64,000 bases of DNA from Actinomadura terrae (GCF_022751215.1 NZ_JAICDG010000002.1:1426001-1490000); one strand, 5' to 3'. Positions 1 to 9,770 are shown, counted from the first letter of the stretch. Made by a program: numbers and translations. Notes: a model not told the origin generated them from the sequence alone.

Positions 1-707
<707 letters not shown>

Positions 708-764
708 CGATGGTGACAGCTTTGTGTCTTGATTTCATCGTCTTCTGACGGGTAAGCCCCGGTC

Positions 765-1157
765 ATGAGCAAGTCACGCGAGGTGGCGAGGCCCGAGGAC
801 GATCCGGTGGCGCAGAACCTCGCGCTCGTGGGGCGCGTGGTCGAGGCCGCGCAGGCGGAGATGCTGGAGAAGGCCAAAAAGCGGCTGCCCGCACTGCGGC
901 TGGGCGCGCTCGCGGGAGCGCTCGGGGTGATGGCCACCGCCGCCACATACCGGATGAACGTGCAGTTGCTGGAGCGGAAGCTGCCGCCGGAGCTGGCGTC
1001 GTTCGTCACGGCGCTGGCGTACGGGGGCGGGGCGGGCGCGGCGGCCATGGCGGCGTCCCGCAAGTGGCGGGGGCTTCCGGTGCCGCTGCCGTCGGACACG
1101 GTGCGGCAGGTCGCCGAGATCCTCACCGACCGGGAGGACCCCGACGACGAGGAGTGA
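765..1157 (+). CDS. Small holin-X-like membrane protein
   Basis: A 130-residue protein. A charged N-terminus is followed by two hydrophobic stretches: about residues 45-62 (LRLGALAGALGVMATAATY) and about residues 77-95 (Ala/Gly-rich, with ALAYGGGAGAAAMAA). It ends in an acidic tail. The arrangement resembles the actinobacterial holin-X/phage-holin superfamily III proteins, which are usually chromosomal membrane proteins of unknown role and not part of a prophage. No phage genes are nearby. The ATG at 765 is the natural start. It is divergent from the geosmin synthase and is followed by an unrelated operon at 1241. Confidence 0.5.
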   Translation: MSKSREVARPEDDPVAQNLALVGRVVEAAQAEMLEKAKKRLPALRLGALAGALGVMATAATYRMNVQLLERKLPPELASFVTALAYGGGAGAAAMAASRKWRGLPVPLPSDTVRQVAEILTDREDPDDEE

Positions 1158-1240
1158 CCCGGCGCGGTCGTCCCGGGCGGAACTGATCCTTCCCGGACGT
1201 TCCTGACTTCAGTTCCGCGATCTGGGGTAGGTGCCCCGGC

Positions 1241-1786
1241 ATGGACAGTGAAGCCACCCCGGTAAGAGCCCGGATGACCCTGCGCGTGAACGGGGCCGAG
1301 CACCGGCTCGACGTGGACACCCGCGCGTCGCTGCTGGACGTGCTGCGCGAGGATCTCGGGCTGACCGGTTCGAAGAAGGGCTGCGACCACGGCCAGTGCG
1401 GCGCGTGCACGATCCTGCTGGACGGGCGGCGCGTGAACGGCTGCCTCGCGCTGGCGGTCGCCCATGACGGCGCGGAGATCGTCACGGTCGAGGGCCTCGC
1501 GGAGGACGGCCGACTCAGCCCGGTCCAGGAGGCGTTCATCGAGCACGACGGGTTCCAGTGCGGGTACTGCACGCCCGGTCAGCTCTGCTCCGCGACCGGC
1601 GTGCTGGACGAGGCGGAGCGCGGCTGGCCCAGCGCGGCGACCGGCGACCTCGGCGCCGACCCCGTCTTGGACGACGACGAGATCCGTGAGCGGATGAGCG
1701 GGAACCTGTGCCGGTGCGGCGCCTACATGGGGATCGTCGCGGCGGTGCGGGAGGCGGCGGCGCGCAGGGAGGCGGCGCAGGCATGA
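1241..1786 (+). CDS. Aldehyde oxidoreductase 2Fe-2S subunit (PaoA/YagT-like)
   Basis: A 181-residue iron-sulfur subunit of a xanthine-dehydrogenase-family molybdoenzyme. It has the plant-ferredoxin-type cluster motif KGCDHGQCGACTILLDG with its fourth cysteine at NGC, then the second 2Fe-2S motif CGYCTPGQ paired with GNLCRCGAY. An insert between them (ERGWPS..., then DDDEIRERMSG) matches the PaoA/YagT subgroup, whose trimer oxidises aromatic and aliphatic aldehydes. E. coli PaoA carries a Tat signal; none is visible here, so a cytoplasmic location is inferred. Its stop overlaps the ATG of the FAD subunit (ATGA), giving translational coupling. Confidence 0.88.
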   Translation: MDSEATPVRARMTLRVNGAEHRLDVDTRASLLDVLREDLGLTGSKKGCDHGQCGACTILLDGRRVNGCLALAVAHDGAEIVTVEGLAEDGRLSPVQEAFIEHDGFQCGYCTPGQLCSATGVLDEAERGWPSAATGDLGADPVLDDDEIRERMSGNLCRCGAYMGIVAAVREAAARREAAQA

Positions 1787-2757
1787 GGCCGTTCGCATAC
1801 GAGCGCGCCACCAGCGCGGAAGACGCCCTCCAGCGGCATACGGAGGGCACCGCCTACCTCGGCGGCGGCACCAACCTCGTGGACCTGATGCGGCTCGGGG
1901 TGGAGGTGCCCACCCGCTTGGTGGACGTCAGGCACCTCCCCTACGACCAGGTCCAGCTCGACCCGGACGGCGGCCTCCTCATCGGCGCCGCCGTGAGCAA
2001 CAGCGACCTCGCCGCCGACCGGACCGTCCGCGAGGGGCATCCCGTCCTCGCGCAGGCCGTGCTGGCGGGCGCGTCGGGACAGATCCGCAATGTCGCGACC
2101 GTGGGCGGCAACCTGCTCCAGCGCACGCGCTGCTCCTATTTCCAGGATGCCGCCAAGCCCTGCAACAAGCGGAACCCGGGAAGCGGGTGTCCCGCGAAGG
2201 AGGGCGAGCACCACAACCTCGCGATCCTCGGGCACTCCGAGGCGTGCGTGGCGACGCATCCGTCCGACATGGCGGTGGCCCTCGCGGCGCTGGACGCCTC
2301 GATCCACATTCGAGGGCACGCGGGTGAGCGGACCGTCCCGATCGAGGACTTCTACCGGCTCCCCGGCGACGAGCCGCAGCGCGACACCACCCTGGAGCCG
2401 GGCGACCTGGTCACGGCGGTGGAGGTGCCGCCGCTCGGCATGCCGTCCCGCTACCGCAAGGTCAGGGAGCGCGCCTCGTTCGCGTTCGCGCTCGTGTCGG
2501 TCGCGGCGGCGCTGCGGGTGGACGGCGGTGTGGTCCGCGACGTCCGCCTCGCGCTGGGCGGCGTGGCGCACAAGCCGTGGCGGGCCAGGCGCGCCGAGGA
2601 GGCGCTGCGCGGGAACCCGGTCACGGAGGAGTTCTTCCTGCGCGCGGCGGAGGCGGAGCTGGAGGCGGCCGAGCCGCTGCGCGACAACGCCTACAAGGTG
2701 ACGTTGGCGCGGAACCTGATCGTCCGGACGCTCGCCGACCTGGGGGAGGGGACATGA
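1783..2757 (+). CDS. Aldehyde oxidoreductase FAD subunit (PaoB/YagS-like)
   Basis: A 324-residue FAD-binding subunit. GGGTNLVDLM near residue 25 and the ATVGGNLLQRTRC region are FAD contacts of the CO-dehydrogenase/xanthine-dehydrogenase medium-subunit family. Four cysteines lie in and after that region (TRC, KPC, GSGC, SEAC). They match the extra [4Fe-4S] loop of E. coli PaoB, which most family members lack. Electrons would pass from the molybdenum subunit through the 2Fe-2S clusters to FAD. The start at 1783 overlaps the upstream stop by four bases, and the end overlaps the next ATG in the same way, so the three genes form one coupled operon. Confidence 0.88.
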   Translation: MRPFAYERATSAEDALQRHTEGTAYLGGGTNLVDLMRLGVEVPTRLVDVRHLPYDQVQLDPDGGLLIGAAVSNSDLAADRTVREGHPVLAQAVLAGASGQIRNVATVGGNLLQRTRCSYFQDAAKPCNKRNPGSGCPAKEGEHHNLAILGHSEACVATHPSDMAVALAALDASIHIRGHAGERTVPIEDFYRLPGDEPQRDTTLEPGDLVTAVEVPPLGMPSRYRKVRERASFAFALVSVAAALRVDGGVVRDVRLALGGVAHKPWRARRAEEALRGNPVTEEFFLRAAEAELEAAEPLRDNAYKVTLARNLIVRTLADLGEGT

Positions 2758-4811
2758 CCGACCGGCTGGAGAGCCGCGAGAAGGTCACCGGGGAGGCGCG
2801 CTACGCGGTCGAGTACCCGGTCGAGGGCGTCGCCTACGCGGCGGCCGTGCAGGCGACCGTCGGGCGGGGCGAGATCACGTCGGTGGGCACCGAGGAGGCG
2901 CTGCGGCTGCCCGGCGTGCTGGCCGTCCTGTCGCACGAGAACGCGCCGGAGCTCCAGGACACCGGCGACGCCGAGCTGGCGCTGTTCCAGTCCCGGACGG
3001 TCTCCTACCGCGGCCAGTTCGTCGCCGCCGTCGTCGCCGAGACGCTGGACACGGCGCGCGAGGCGGCGCGGCTCGTCCGCGTCGAGTACGCCTCCGAACC
3101 CCCGGACGTGACGCTGCGCGCCGACCACCCCGGCCTCTACAAGCCCGACAAGGTCAATCCGGCCTTTCCCAGCGACACGGTCCAGGGCGAGCCCGACGAG
3201 GCGTTCGCGAACTCGGCCGTCCGGGTGGACGCGACGTACTCGACCCCGGCGGAGCACAACAACCCGATGGAGCCGCACGCCACCCTCGCCCAGTGGCACG
3301 ACGACGGGACGCTGACGCTCTACGACTCCACGCAGGGCGCGTCGAGCGTCCAGCGCACGATCGCGAAGGCGCTCGGGCTGGAGCCCGCGCAGGTGCGGGT
3401 CGTGTCGCCGCATGTCGGCGGCGGGTTCGGGTCCAAGGGCGCGCCCCGGCCGAACGTGCTCGTCGCGGTGCTCGGCGCGCGGGCGGCCGGGCGTCCGGTC
3501 AAGTTCGCCGTGCCCCGGCAGCAGATGTTCGCGACGACCGGCTACCGGACGCCGACCATTCAGCGGATCAGGCTCGGCGCCGACGAGGACGGGCACCTCG
3601 AAGCGATCGCCCACGAGGTGGTCGAGCAGACGTCGGTCATCCAGGAGTTCGGCGAGCAGACCGCCGTGGTGACCCGCATGATGTACAAGGCGCCGCACCG
3701 GCGGACGTCGCACCGGCTGGTCAAGCTGAACGTCCCCACGCCGTCGTGGATGCGCGCGCCCGGCGAGACGCCCGGCATGTTCGCGCTGGAGTCGGCGATG
3801 GACGAGCTGGCCGTCGCCGCCGGGATCGACCCGGTCGAGCTGCGCGTCCGCAACGACACCGGCCACGAGCCCGAGAGCGGCCTGCCGTTCAGCTCCCGCA
3901 ACCTCGTCGCGTGCCTGCGCGAGGGCGCGGCCCGCTTCGGCTGGGCGGCGCGCGACCCCCGGCCCGGCGTCCGGCGGATGGGCCGCAAGCTGCTCGGGAC
4001 GGGCGTCGCCGCGTCCACCTACCCAGCCTACATGCGGCCCTCCGGGGCGACGGCCCGCGCCGAGCCCGACGGGACGTTCACGATCCGCGTCGCCGCCGCC
4101 GACATCGGCACCGGCGCCCGCACGGCGCTGACGCTGATCGCCGCCGAGGCGCTCAAGGTCGATCTCGGCCGGGTCCGGGTCGAGGTCGGCGACAGCCGGT
4201 TCCCGAAGGCGCCCGTCGCGGGCGGCTCCGCGGGCACCGCCAGCTGGGGGACGGCGGTCGTCCGCGCCTGCGAGGGGCTGCGCGAGAAGCTGAACGGGTC
4301 CGTCCCGCCCGGCGGCGTGGAGGCCTCCGCCGACACCACCGGCGAGCTCAAGGGACGCGACCGCTACGCGCGGCACGCGTTCGGCGCGCAGTTCGCCGAC
4401 GTGGAGGTCGACGCCGACACCGGCGAGGTCCGCGTCCGCCGCATGCTCGGCATCTTCGCCGCCGGACGGATCGTCAACCCCAAGACCGCCCGGTCGCAGT
4501 TCATCGGCGGCATGACGATGGGCATCGGCATGGCGCTGCACGAGGAGAGCGTGATGGACGCCGAGTTCGGCGACTTCCTCAACCGCGACCTCGCGCAGTA
4601 CCACGTCCCGGCCTGCGCGGACGTCCGCGACATCGAGGCGGACTGGGTCGAGGAGACCGACCCGCACCTCAACCCGATGGGCACCAAGGGCATCGGGGAG
4701 ATCGGCATCGTCGGCGCGGCGGCGGCCGTCGCCAACGCCGTGCACCACGCGACGGGCGTCCGCGTCCGCGATCTGCCGATCACGCCGCCCCGGCTTCTGC
4801 CGCGACTGTGA
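2754..4811 (+). CDS. Aldehyde oxidoreductase molybdopterin-binding subunit (PaoC/YagR-like)
   Basis: A 685-residue large subunit of the molybdenum hydroxylase. It opens with the family hallmark REKVTGEARYAVEYPVEG and includes PHVGGGFGSKG, the Moco-binding region RVAAADIGTGARTALTL, and GTKGIGEIGIVG, whose Glu corresponds to the base-catalyst glutamate of this superfamily. The ATG at 2754 overlaps the previous stop (ATGA). A longer frame extends upstream, but that extension only shadows the FAD-subunit gene. No XdhC/PaoD-type maturation factor follows, so maturation must be encoded elsewhere. The natural substrate is unknown; aldehydes are inferred from subgroup membership. Confidence 0.88.
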   Translation: MTDRLESREKVTGEARYAVEYPVEGVAYAAAVQATVGRGEITSVGTEEALRLPGVLAVLSHENAPELQDTGDAELALFQSRTVSYRGQFVAAVVAETLDTAREAARLVRVEYASEPPDVTLRADHPGLYKPDKVNPAFPSDTVQGEPDEAFANSAVRVDATYSTPAEHNNPMEPHATLAQWHDDGTLTLYDSTQGASSVQRTIAKALGLEPAQVRVVSPHVGGGFGSKGAPRPNVLVAVLGARAAGRPVKFAVPRQQMFATTGYRTPTIQRIRLGADEDGHLEAIAHEVVEQTSVIQEFGEQTAVVTRMMYKAPHRRTSHRLVKLNVPTPSWMRAPGETPGMFALESAMDELAVAAGIDPVELRVRNDTGHEPESGLPFSSRNLVACLREGAARFGWAARDPRPGVRRMGRKLLGTGVAASTYPAYMRPSGATARAEPDGTFTIRVAAADIGTGARTALTLIAAEALKVDLGRVRVEVGDSRFPKAPVAGGSAGTASWGTAVVRACEGLREKLNGSVPPGGVEASADTTGELKGRDRYARHAFGAQFADVEVDADTGEVRVRRMLGIFAAGRIVNPKTARSQFIGGMTMGIGMALHEESVMDAEFGDFLNRDLAQYHVPACADVRDIEADWVEETDPHLNPMGTKGIGEIGIVGAAAAVANAVHHATGVRVRDLPITPPRLLPRL

Positions 4812-4922
4812 CGTTTCTGATTTTCCGTTCGCTGGCGGTTCAGAACGCGGGAACAGGTGAGAGCCTGGCATGAGCGGGCCGCCCACGGCAGGGCGCGCCC
4901 CGGCCGGAGGGCGGGGAGCGGG

Positions 4923-5384
4923 ATGACGGTCTGGCGGATCACCGGCGAGGACGGCCCGGTGCGGAGGTTCGCCTCGGCTGAGGGCACCGGGCCGGCCGGA
5001 CCTCCGGGTCCGCCGCAGGACGCCCCCCGGTACGACGTCGTCGAGTACGACACGGCGCTGCTACGGATCGTCTCCTCGTCCGGCTCGCCCTGGCTCCGCC
5101 TCACCGGCGACATCGACGTCTCCAACTCCGCCGACCTGGACGGCGTCCTGTGCGCGGCCGTGGAGCGGGTGCCCGGCGACCTCCACCTCGACCTCGCCCA
5201 TGTCGACTTCGTGGACGTGGCCGGCCTCCGCGTCTTCACGAAGACCGGCCACGCGCTCGACGCGGGGCGGCGCATGCTCCTGCTGCACTCGGTCTCGCCG
5301 CACATCGACAAGCTCGTCCGCCTGATCGGCTGGGACCGGGCGCCGGGGCTGCTCGTCCACTGCAAGTCCCGCCCCCGGGCGTAG
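4923..5384 (+). CDS. STAS-domain protein, anti-sigma-factor-antagonist-like
   Basis: A 153-residue protein. The first 35 or so residues are Pro/Gly-rich, followed by a STAS domain with LRLTGDIDVSNSADLDGVL and LDLAHVDFVDVAGLRVF. In SpoIIAA/RsbV-type antagonists the second motif reads D-S-S/A-G, and its Ser is phosphorylated by the anti-sigma kinase. Here it reads DVAG, so the phosphorylatable Ser is replaced by Val. The protein could be locked in an active form or serve another binding role. The start at 4923 is chosen because GGGAG precedes it; an in-frame GTG at 4857 would add 22 Arg-rich residues. Confidence 0.78.
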   Translation: MTVWRITGEDGPVRRFASAEGTGPAGPPGPPQDAPRYDVVEYDTALLRIVSSSGSPWLRLTGDIDVSNSADLDGVLCAAVERVPGDLHLDLAHVDFVDVAGLRVFTKTGHALDAGRRMLLLHSVSPHIDKLVRLIGWDRAPGLLVHCKSRPRA

Positions 5385-5393
5385 TCCCGGCGG

Positions 5394-5900
5394 CTAGGAG
5401 CCGCTGAGGCGCGCCAGCTCCGGATTGCGGATCGGCGGCTTTCCGGTCGTCCACGCGACCGTGAGCACGACGACCCGGAACCGCCACCCGTCCTCGGTCC
5501 GCACGACCTCGGCGTCGTAGTACCCGCCCGACTGCATCACCTCGCCCGGACGGTCGGCCCGCGCCGCCTGCGTCGAGTCCAGCTGCACATGGGTGTGGAG
5601 GGCGTCCCACCGCACACTCGCCCGGTCCCCATCCACCTCGACGAGCGGAATCCCCGCGAGGTGCTGGGTGCGGCCCCACATGTCCATGGTGAGGTTCTGC
5701 ATCTTCGGGGCGACGTCGCGTCCGGCGAAGGTGCCCACGGGGAACCGGAAGCGCACGTCCTCGGTGAAGAACCGCCGCGCCCACGCCTCGTCGAACGGGT
5801 GCGCCTCCGGGTCGGCCTGCCGCTCGTCCAGCGACACGAAGAACCGGGCGACCAGCTCCCCGATCTCCAGCCTGTCCACCAGTTCCGCGATCTCAGTCAT
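5394..5900 (-). CDS. SnoaL-like / NTF2-fold protein
   Basis: A 168-residue protein starting MTEIAELVDRLEIGELVARFF. This helix with downstream FTEDVRFRFPVGTF and the C-terminal strand GWRFRVVVLTVAWTTG is typical of SnoaL_4-type members of the NTF2-like fold. Such proteins bind small hydrophobic ligands or act as isomerases or cyclases, but function cannot be read from the fold. The ATG at 5900 is preceded on the minus strand by GGAGGAGATC, a strong ribosome site. The gene is convergent with the STAS gene (9-base gap) and divergent from the ADP-ribosylglycohydrolase. Confidence 0.75.
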   Translation of the reverse strand: MTEIAELVDRLEIGELVARFFVSLDERQADPEAHPFDEAWARRFFTEDVRFRFPVGTFAGRDVAPKMQNLTMDMWGRTQHLAGIPLVEVDGDRASVRWDALHTHVQLDSTQAARADRPGEVMQSGGYYDAEVVRTEDGWRFRVVVLTVAWTTGKPPIRNPELARLSGS

Positions 5901-5987
5901 GATCTCCTCCTTCCCGGCCCACGCTAGAGACGGGCGAAAGGCGGGGAATCCGTCATCTGACTGGCCGATTTCAATAAGGTGTCGGGC

Positions 5988-7100
5988 ATGCCTGATCTTT
6001 CGGTGTATCCCGACCCTGATCGGCTGCTGGGCTGCCTGCTCGGCGGGGGCATCGGGGACGCGCTCGGCGCGCCGCTCGAAAGCTTCGCGCTCGACGTCAT
6101 CCGGGAGAAGCACGGCCCGGACGGCCCGGACGACTTCGTCCCCGAGCGGTTCGGACGCGGCGCGATCACCGACGACACGCAGCTCACGATGTTCACCGCG
6201 TACGCGCTCGTCCAGGCGTCCGCGCGGGCGCGGGCTGCTGTCATTGGGCAGGGGATCGGCGGCGCCGCACCCGGCCTGCTCCAGGCCGCCTACCTCACCT
6301 GGTTCCGCGGGCAGGGCGAGGAGTTCCCCGACCAGGGCATGGAGGTCGGCGGCTGGCTCACCGGCGTACCGGCGCTGATGACCCGGCGCGGCCCCGGCCG
6401 CTCCACCCTCGCGGCGCTGCACCGCGCGGCCGAGCGGCGCAAGCCCGCCATCCCGCTCGGGACGCCGCAGGAGCCCAACGGCGACTCCAAGGGCTGCGGC
6501 GGCGCGATGCGCGCCGCGCCGTGCGGGTTCGGGCACGCCGACCCGGCGGAGGCGTTCGAGCTGGGCTGCCGCGCCGCCGCCATCACCCACGGGCACCCGA
6601 GCGGATACCTCCCCGCCGGGGTCCACGCGGCCATGGTGTCGGCCCTGCTGCGCGGCGCCGAGCTGGAGGAGTCCCTGAACCTCGCGCGCGAGCAGCTCAA
6701 ACGCCACCCCGGCAACCGCGAGACGCTGGAGGCGCTCGCGCGCGCCGCGAGCCTCCGGCACGAGGGGCCGGCGACGCCGGAGCGGCTCCAGACCCTCGGC
6801 GGCGGCTGGACGGGCGAGCAGGCCATCGCCATCGCCGTCTACGCGGCGCTCGCCCCGGGCGACGTCGAGAGCCGCCTCAAACTCGCCGTGACCCACACGG
6901 GCGACAGCGACTCCACCGGCGCCATCTGCGGCAACCTCCTCGGCGCCCGCTACGGCGCGGGCGCCTTCCCCGAGCGCTGGCGCGACGGCCTGGAGGTCGG
7001 CCCCGCCCTCACCCGGCTCGCCGCCGCCTGCTCCGCCGAGTTCGGCCCCAACCCGCCCGCAGACCCCGCCGGTTCCGGCGGCCACCCCATCGCGCAGTGA
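5988..7100 (+). CDS. ADP-ribosylglycohydrolase family protein
   Basis: A 370-residue DraG-like hydrolase, which by family removes ADP-ribose from modified residues or related substrates. It has LLGGGIGDALGAPLE at the N-terminus and TDDTQLTMFTAYAL with the Asp pair that binds one metal. The C-terminal metal motif THTGDSDSTGAICGNLLGA is present, so the binuclear-metal site looks complete. ATG 5988 is preferred because AAGG lies about 9 bases upstream; a GTG at 5979 would add three residues. The SPFH gene begins seven bases after the stop, so the two are very likely co-transcribed. Confidence 0.88.
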   Translation: MPDLSVYPDPDRLLGCLLGGGIGDALGAPLESFALDVIREKHGPDGPDDFVPERFGRGAITDDTQLTMFTAYALVQASARARAAVIGQGIGGAAPGLLQAAYLTWFRGQGEEFPDQGMEVGGWLTGVPALMTRRGPGRSTLAALHRAAERRKPAIPLGTPQEPNGDSKGCGGAMRAAPCGFGHADPAEAFELGCRAAAITHGHPSGYLPAGVHAAMVSALLRGAELEESLNLAREQLKRHPGNRETLEALARAASLRHEGPATPERLQTLGGGWTGEQAIAIAVYAALAPGDVESRLKLAVTHTGDSDSTGAICGNLLGARYGAGAFPERWRDGLEVGPALTRLAAACSAEFGPNPPADPAGSGGHPIAQ

Positions 7101-7107
7101 GGACCCC

Positions 7108-8514
7108 ATGAGCACCCCCGACCAGGGCAACACCTACCTGGAGAAGGTCGTCGCGCAGCAGGCGGTGCTGGAGGACGACCTGCGCGCACGCCGGCCGCCG
7201 TCCCCGGCCGCGCCCGGCGCCGCGCCGCCCCCGCCGCAGGGCCCGATCGCGAAGCGGAGCCGCGCGCTCGGCGCGCCGCCCGCCGAGCCGTCCAGCCCCG
7301 GCCAGGTGGACGTGCGGATCAGCGGGTTCTGGCGGTGGAAGAACGTCCTCGTGCCGCCGAACGCGTTCGTCGTGCACACCCGGCGCGGACGGGACGAGCC
7401 GCTGCACATCGGGCTCGGCGTGTCGTTCCGGTTCAACCCGTCCACCGACTCGTTCCTCGTGGTGCCGGGTGCGACGCAGACCATCCTGATCAACGCGTAC
7501 TGCATCTGCCGCGAGCTCCAGGGCGTGCTCGTCCAGGGCTACGTGCAGTGGATCATCCAGGACTTCGCGACCGCCTACCGCAAGCTCGACTTCGGCGCCG
7601 AGGACGACCCGATGCGGCTGGTGAACATCCAGCTCAGGGAGCAGGCGGAGGCGGCGATCAAGGACAAGGTCTCGATGATGGGGGTGCGCGACGTCCTCAG
7701 CGACAAGCAGCCGATCATCGAGGAGCTGACCGCCCGGCTGCGCGGCGTGGCCGAGGGCGAGGACGGCGGCGACCAGGGCCTCGGCCTGCGCATCGTCACC
7801 GTGCAGATCAAGGAGGCGGTGGTCAGCTCGTCCCGCCTCTGGGAGAACCTCCAGAAGCCCTACCGCGCCGAGCAGGGGCAGATCGCGCGGCTCGCCGAGC
7901 TGGAGGCCGAGGAGGTCGTGGCGCAGCGCGAGATGGCGGCGGCGCGGCTGAAGGAGACGCAGCGGCTGGAGCACGAGCGGGAGCTGGCCGAGCTGCGCGC
8001 CCGCAACGAGGCCGAGCGGTTCGACACCGAGGCAGCCGAGAAGGCCCGCCGGACGCGGCGCGAGCACGACGACGCCCGCGAGGTCGCCGAGCTGCACACC
8101 GAGACGACCCGGCACGCGCTGCGGATGGAGCGGGAGCGGCACACCGAGGAGGCCGAGACGGGACGGCTGCGCGCCGAGCGCGACGCCGAGCTGAAGCGCC
8201 TCGAACTGGACGCCGAGCTCGCCCGCTCCGACGCCCGCGCCCGCGCGCGCCACGAGCACGACCTGCTGGATCTGGAGCGGGAACGTTCCCGCGCGGCGGT
8301 GCAGAACGAGCGGACCCCGGTGGCGGTGCAGACCGAGCTGGTGCGCTCGCTCCCGGCGATCCTGGCGAAGCTCCCGAAGCCGGACGAGCTGCGCACCGTC
8401 CAGGTCAACGGCGCCGACCAGACGAGCGTCGCGGGCCTGGTCACCCAGCTCGCGGCCATTATCACCGCGCTGCGCGACGCGACCGCCGACCCCGGCTCGT
8501 CCGCGCCCCGCTGA
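7108..8514 (+). CDS. SPFH/band-7-like protein with charged coiled-coil tail
   Basis: A 468-residue protein. A Pro/Ala-rich low-complexity N-terminus (about residues 28-70) leads into a band-7/SPFH-like region with VLVPPNAFVVHTRRGRDEPLHIGLGVSFRF. From about residue 255 to 415 it is a highly charged Glu/Arg coiled coil (for example RLEHERELAELRARNEAERF). No transmembrane helix or signal peptide is evident, unlike many flotillin relatives, so it may assemble in the cytosol or bind membranes peripherally. It lies seven bases after the ADP-ribosylglycohydrolase gene, which suggests one transcript. The partner protein and function are unknown. Confidence 0.68.
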   Translation: MSTPDQGNTYLEKVVAQQAVLEDDLRARRPPSPAAPGAAPPPPQGPIAKRSRALGAPPAEPSSPGQVDVRISGFWRWKNVLVPPNAFVVHTRRGRDEPLHIGLGVSFRFNPSTDSFLVVPGATQTILINAYCICRELQGVLVQGYVQWIIQDFATAYRKLDFGAEDDPMRLVNIQLREQAEAAIKDKVSMMGVRDVLSDKQPIIEELTARLRGVAEGEDGGDQGLGLRIVTVQIKEAVVSSSRLWENLQKPYRAEQGQIARLAELEAEEVVAQREMAAARLKETQRLEHERELAELRARNEAERFDTEAAEKARRTRREHDDAREVAELHTETTRHALRMERERHTEEAETGRLRAERDAELKRLELDAELARSDARARARHEHDLLDLERERSRAAVQNERTPVAVQTELVRSLPAILAKLPKPDELRTVQVNGADQTSVAGLVTQLAAIITALRDATADPGSSAPR

Positions 8515-8707
8515 CCCCGGCTCGACCCCCGGTTCGCCACCGTCACGCACACGGCTGGTAGTCACCGCGGCCGGAAGAACAACAGGACGTAGCCGACACA
8601 CCCGATGTAACCGGAATGGCACGCATTTCTATTCTGTGGGGGCGTGTCCGGGGTTAATATTCGCTTGATTCCAGTCGACGGGGCAGAGTCACGGTCAGGA
8701 GCAGCGC

Positions 8708-9688
8708 GTGGATCTCGGTCCCCATCACCTCAGGATGATCGAGGCCGTCGCCGCGACCGGCAGCATCAGCAAGGCCGCGGCCCGCCTCAACCTCACCCAG
8801 CCCGCCGTGAGCACGATGCTCCGCCGGGTCGAGGGCCACCTCGGCGTGCAGTTGTTCGTGCGCTCACCGGAGGGCGTCGTGCCGACCCCGGTGGGGGAGG
8901 AGGTGGCGACGCGGGCCCGAGCCGCGCTCGCCTGTATCGATGATCTGAACGCGGCCCTCGCGCACCGCCGCAGCGACCCCTCGCCCCTGCCGATGCTGCG
9001 GATCGGCGTGCAGGCGTGCCCGCCGCTGACCCGGCTCAGCGAACATCTGGACGTGGTCTCCCCGGGCACCCGGCTCCAACTGCGCGTGGACCAGGGCGGC
9101 GGGCGGATCCCGGCACTGCTGGCCTCCGGCGCGCTCGACATCGGCCTCTTCCAGGAGCCGGTGGACTACACCGCGCCCCCGCTGGAAGGGCTGGAGCGGC
9201 TCGTCCTGGTGGAGTGCGAGCCGGCGCTGGTCGGCATGTCCTCCAGCAGTCCGCTGGCCGCGCACGAGACCCTCGACCTCGCCGATCTGGCCGACCAGGA
9301 CTGGCTGGACGACCCGCTCGACGACGGCCCCTACCCGGCCTACTTCCGGGGGGTGTGCGCGAGCGCGGGGTTCCAGCCGCGGGTCCGGTTCTGGTCGACC
9401 GACTGGCAGATCGCGGCCTCGCTGATCCGGTCGGGGCGCGCGATCGGCATCTACCAGCCGACCGCGGCCCCGCGCGACGGGATGGCGTTCCGCCGCATCA
9501 CCGGAGACCCGCTGGGACAGCGGGTCGTCCTGGTATGGCGGCCCGAGGTGGAGCAGGCCGCAGGGCGCCTGAGGGGAATCTTCAACGACGTGTACATGCA
9601 ACTCGTCCGCGCTCAACGCGTGTACGGCGAATGGTGGGACGAGCATCCCGAGGCACATCCGGCGTTGCCGGTCGTCACGTCGTCCTGA
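8708..9688 (+). CDS. LysR-family transcriptional regulator
   Basis: A 326-residue regulator. The N-terminal winged helix covers about residues 1-60 (SISKAAARLNLTQPAVSTML is the helix-turn-helix), followed by a linker and a periplasmic-binding-protein-like effector domain. The GTG start at 8708 is supported by AGGAG seven bases upstream. LysR proteins usually control an adjacent or divergent gene, but both neighbours end toward or away from it without a shared promoter, so no target is obvious. The effector is unknown. A strong hairpin at 9771-9803 follows. Confidence 0.9.
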   Translation: MDLGPHHLRMIEAVAATGSISKAAARLNLTQPAVSTMLRRVEGHLGVQLFVRSPEGVVPTPVGEEVATRARAALACIDDLNAALAHRRSDPSPLPMLRIGVQACPPLTRLSEHLDVVSPGTRLQLRVDQGGGRIPALLASGALDIGLFQEPVDYTAPPLEGLERLVLVECEPALVGMSSSSPLAAHETLDLADLADQDWLDDPLDDGPYPAYFRGVCASAGFQPRVRFWSTDWQIAASLIRSGRAIGIYQPTAAPRDGMAFRRITGDPLGQRVVLVWRPEVEQAAGRLRGIFNDVYMQLVRAQRVYGEWWDEHPEAHPALPVVTSS

Positions 9689-9770
9689 AGGGTCCACCTC
9701 TAGGCCTCCACCCCGAGCCGCCTGGTCAGTGCGGGTTCACAAGGGTCAACGGGTTGGTGAGGGGTGGTCG

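Noticed and set aside
765..1157. Holin-like protein as evidence of a prophage
   Set aside because: No lysin, structural, integrase or att-like sequences are near; this family is commonly chromosomal in actinomycetes.
5394..7133. Extended 579-residue version of the SnoaL-like protein
   Set aside because: The extra N-terminal part is antisense to the ADP-ribosylglycohydrolase gene; the ATG at 5900 has a good ribosome site and begins the recognised fold.
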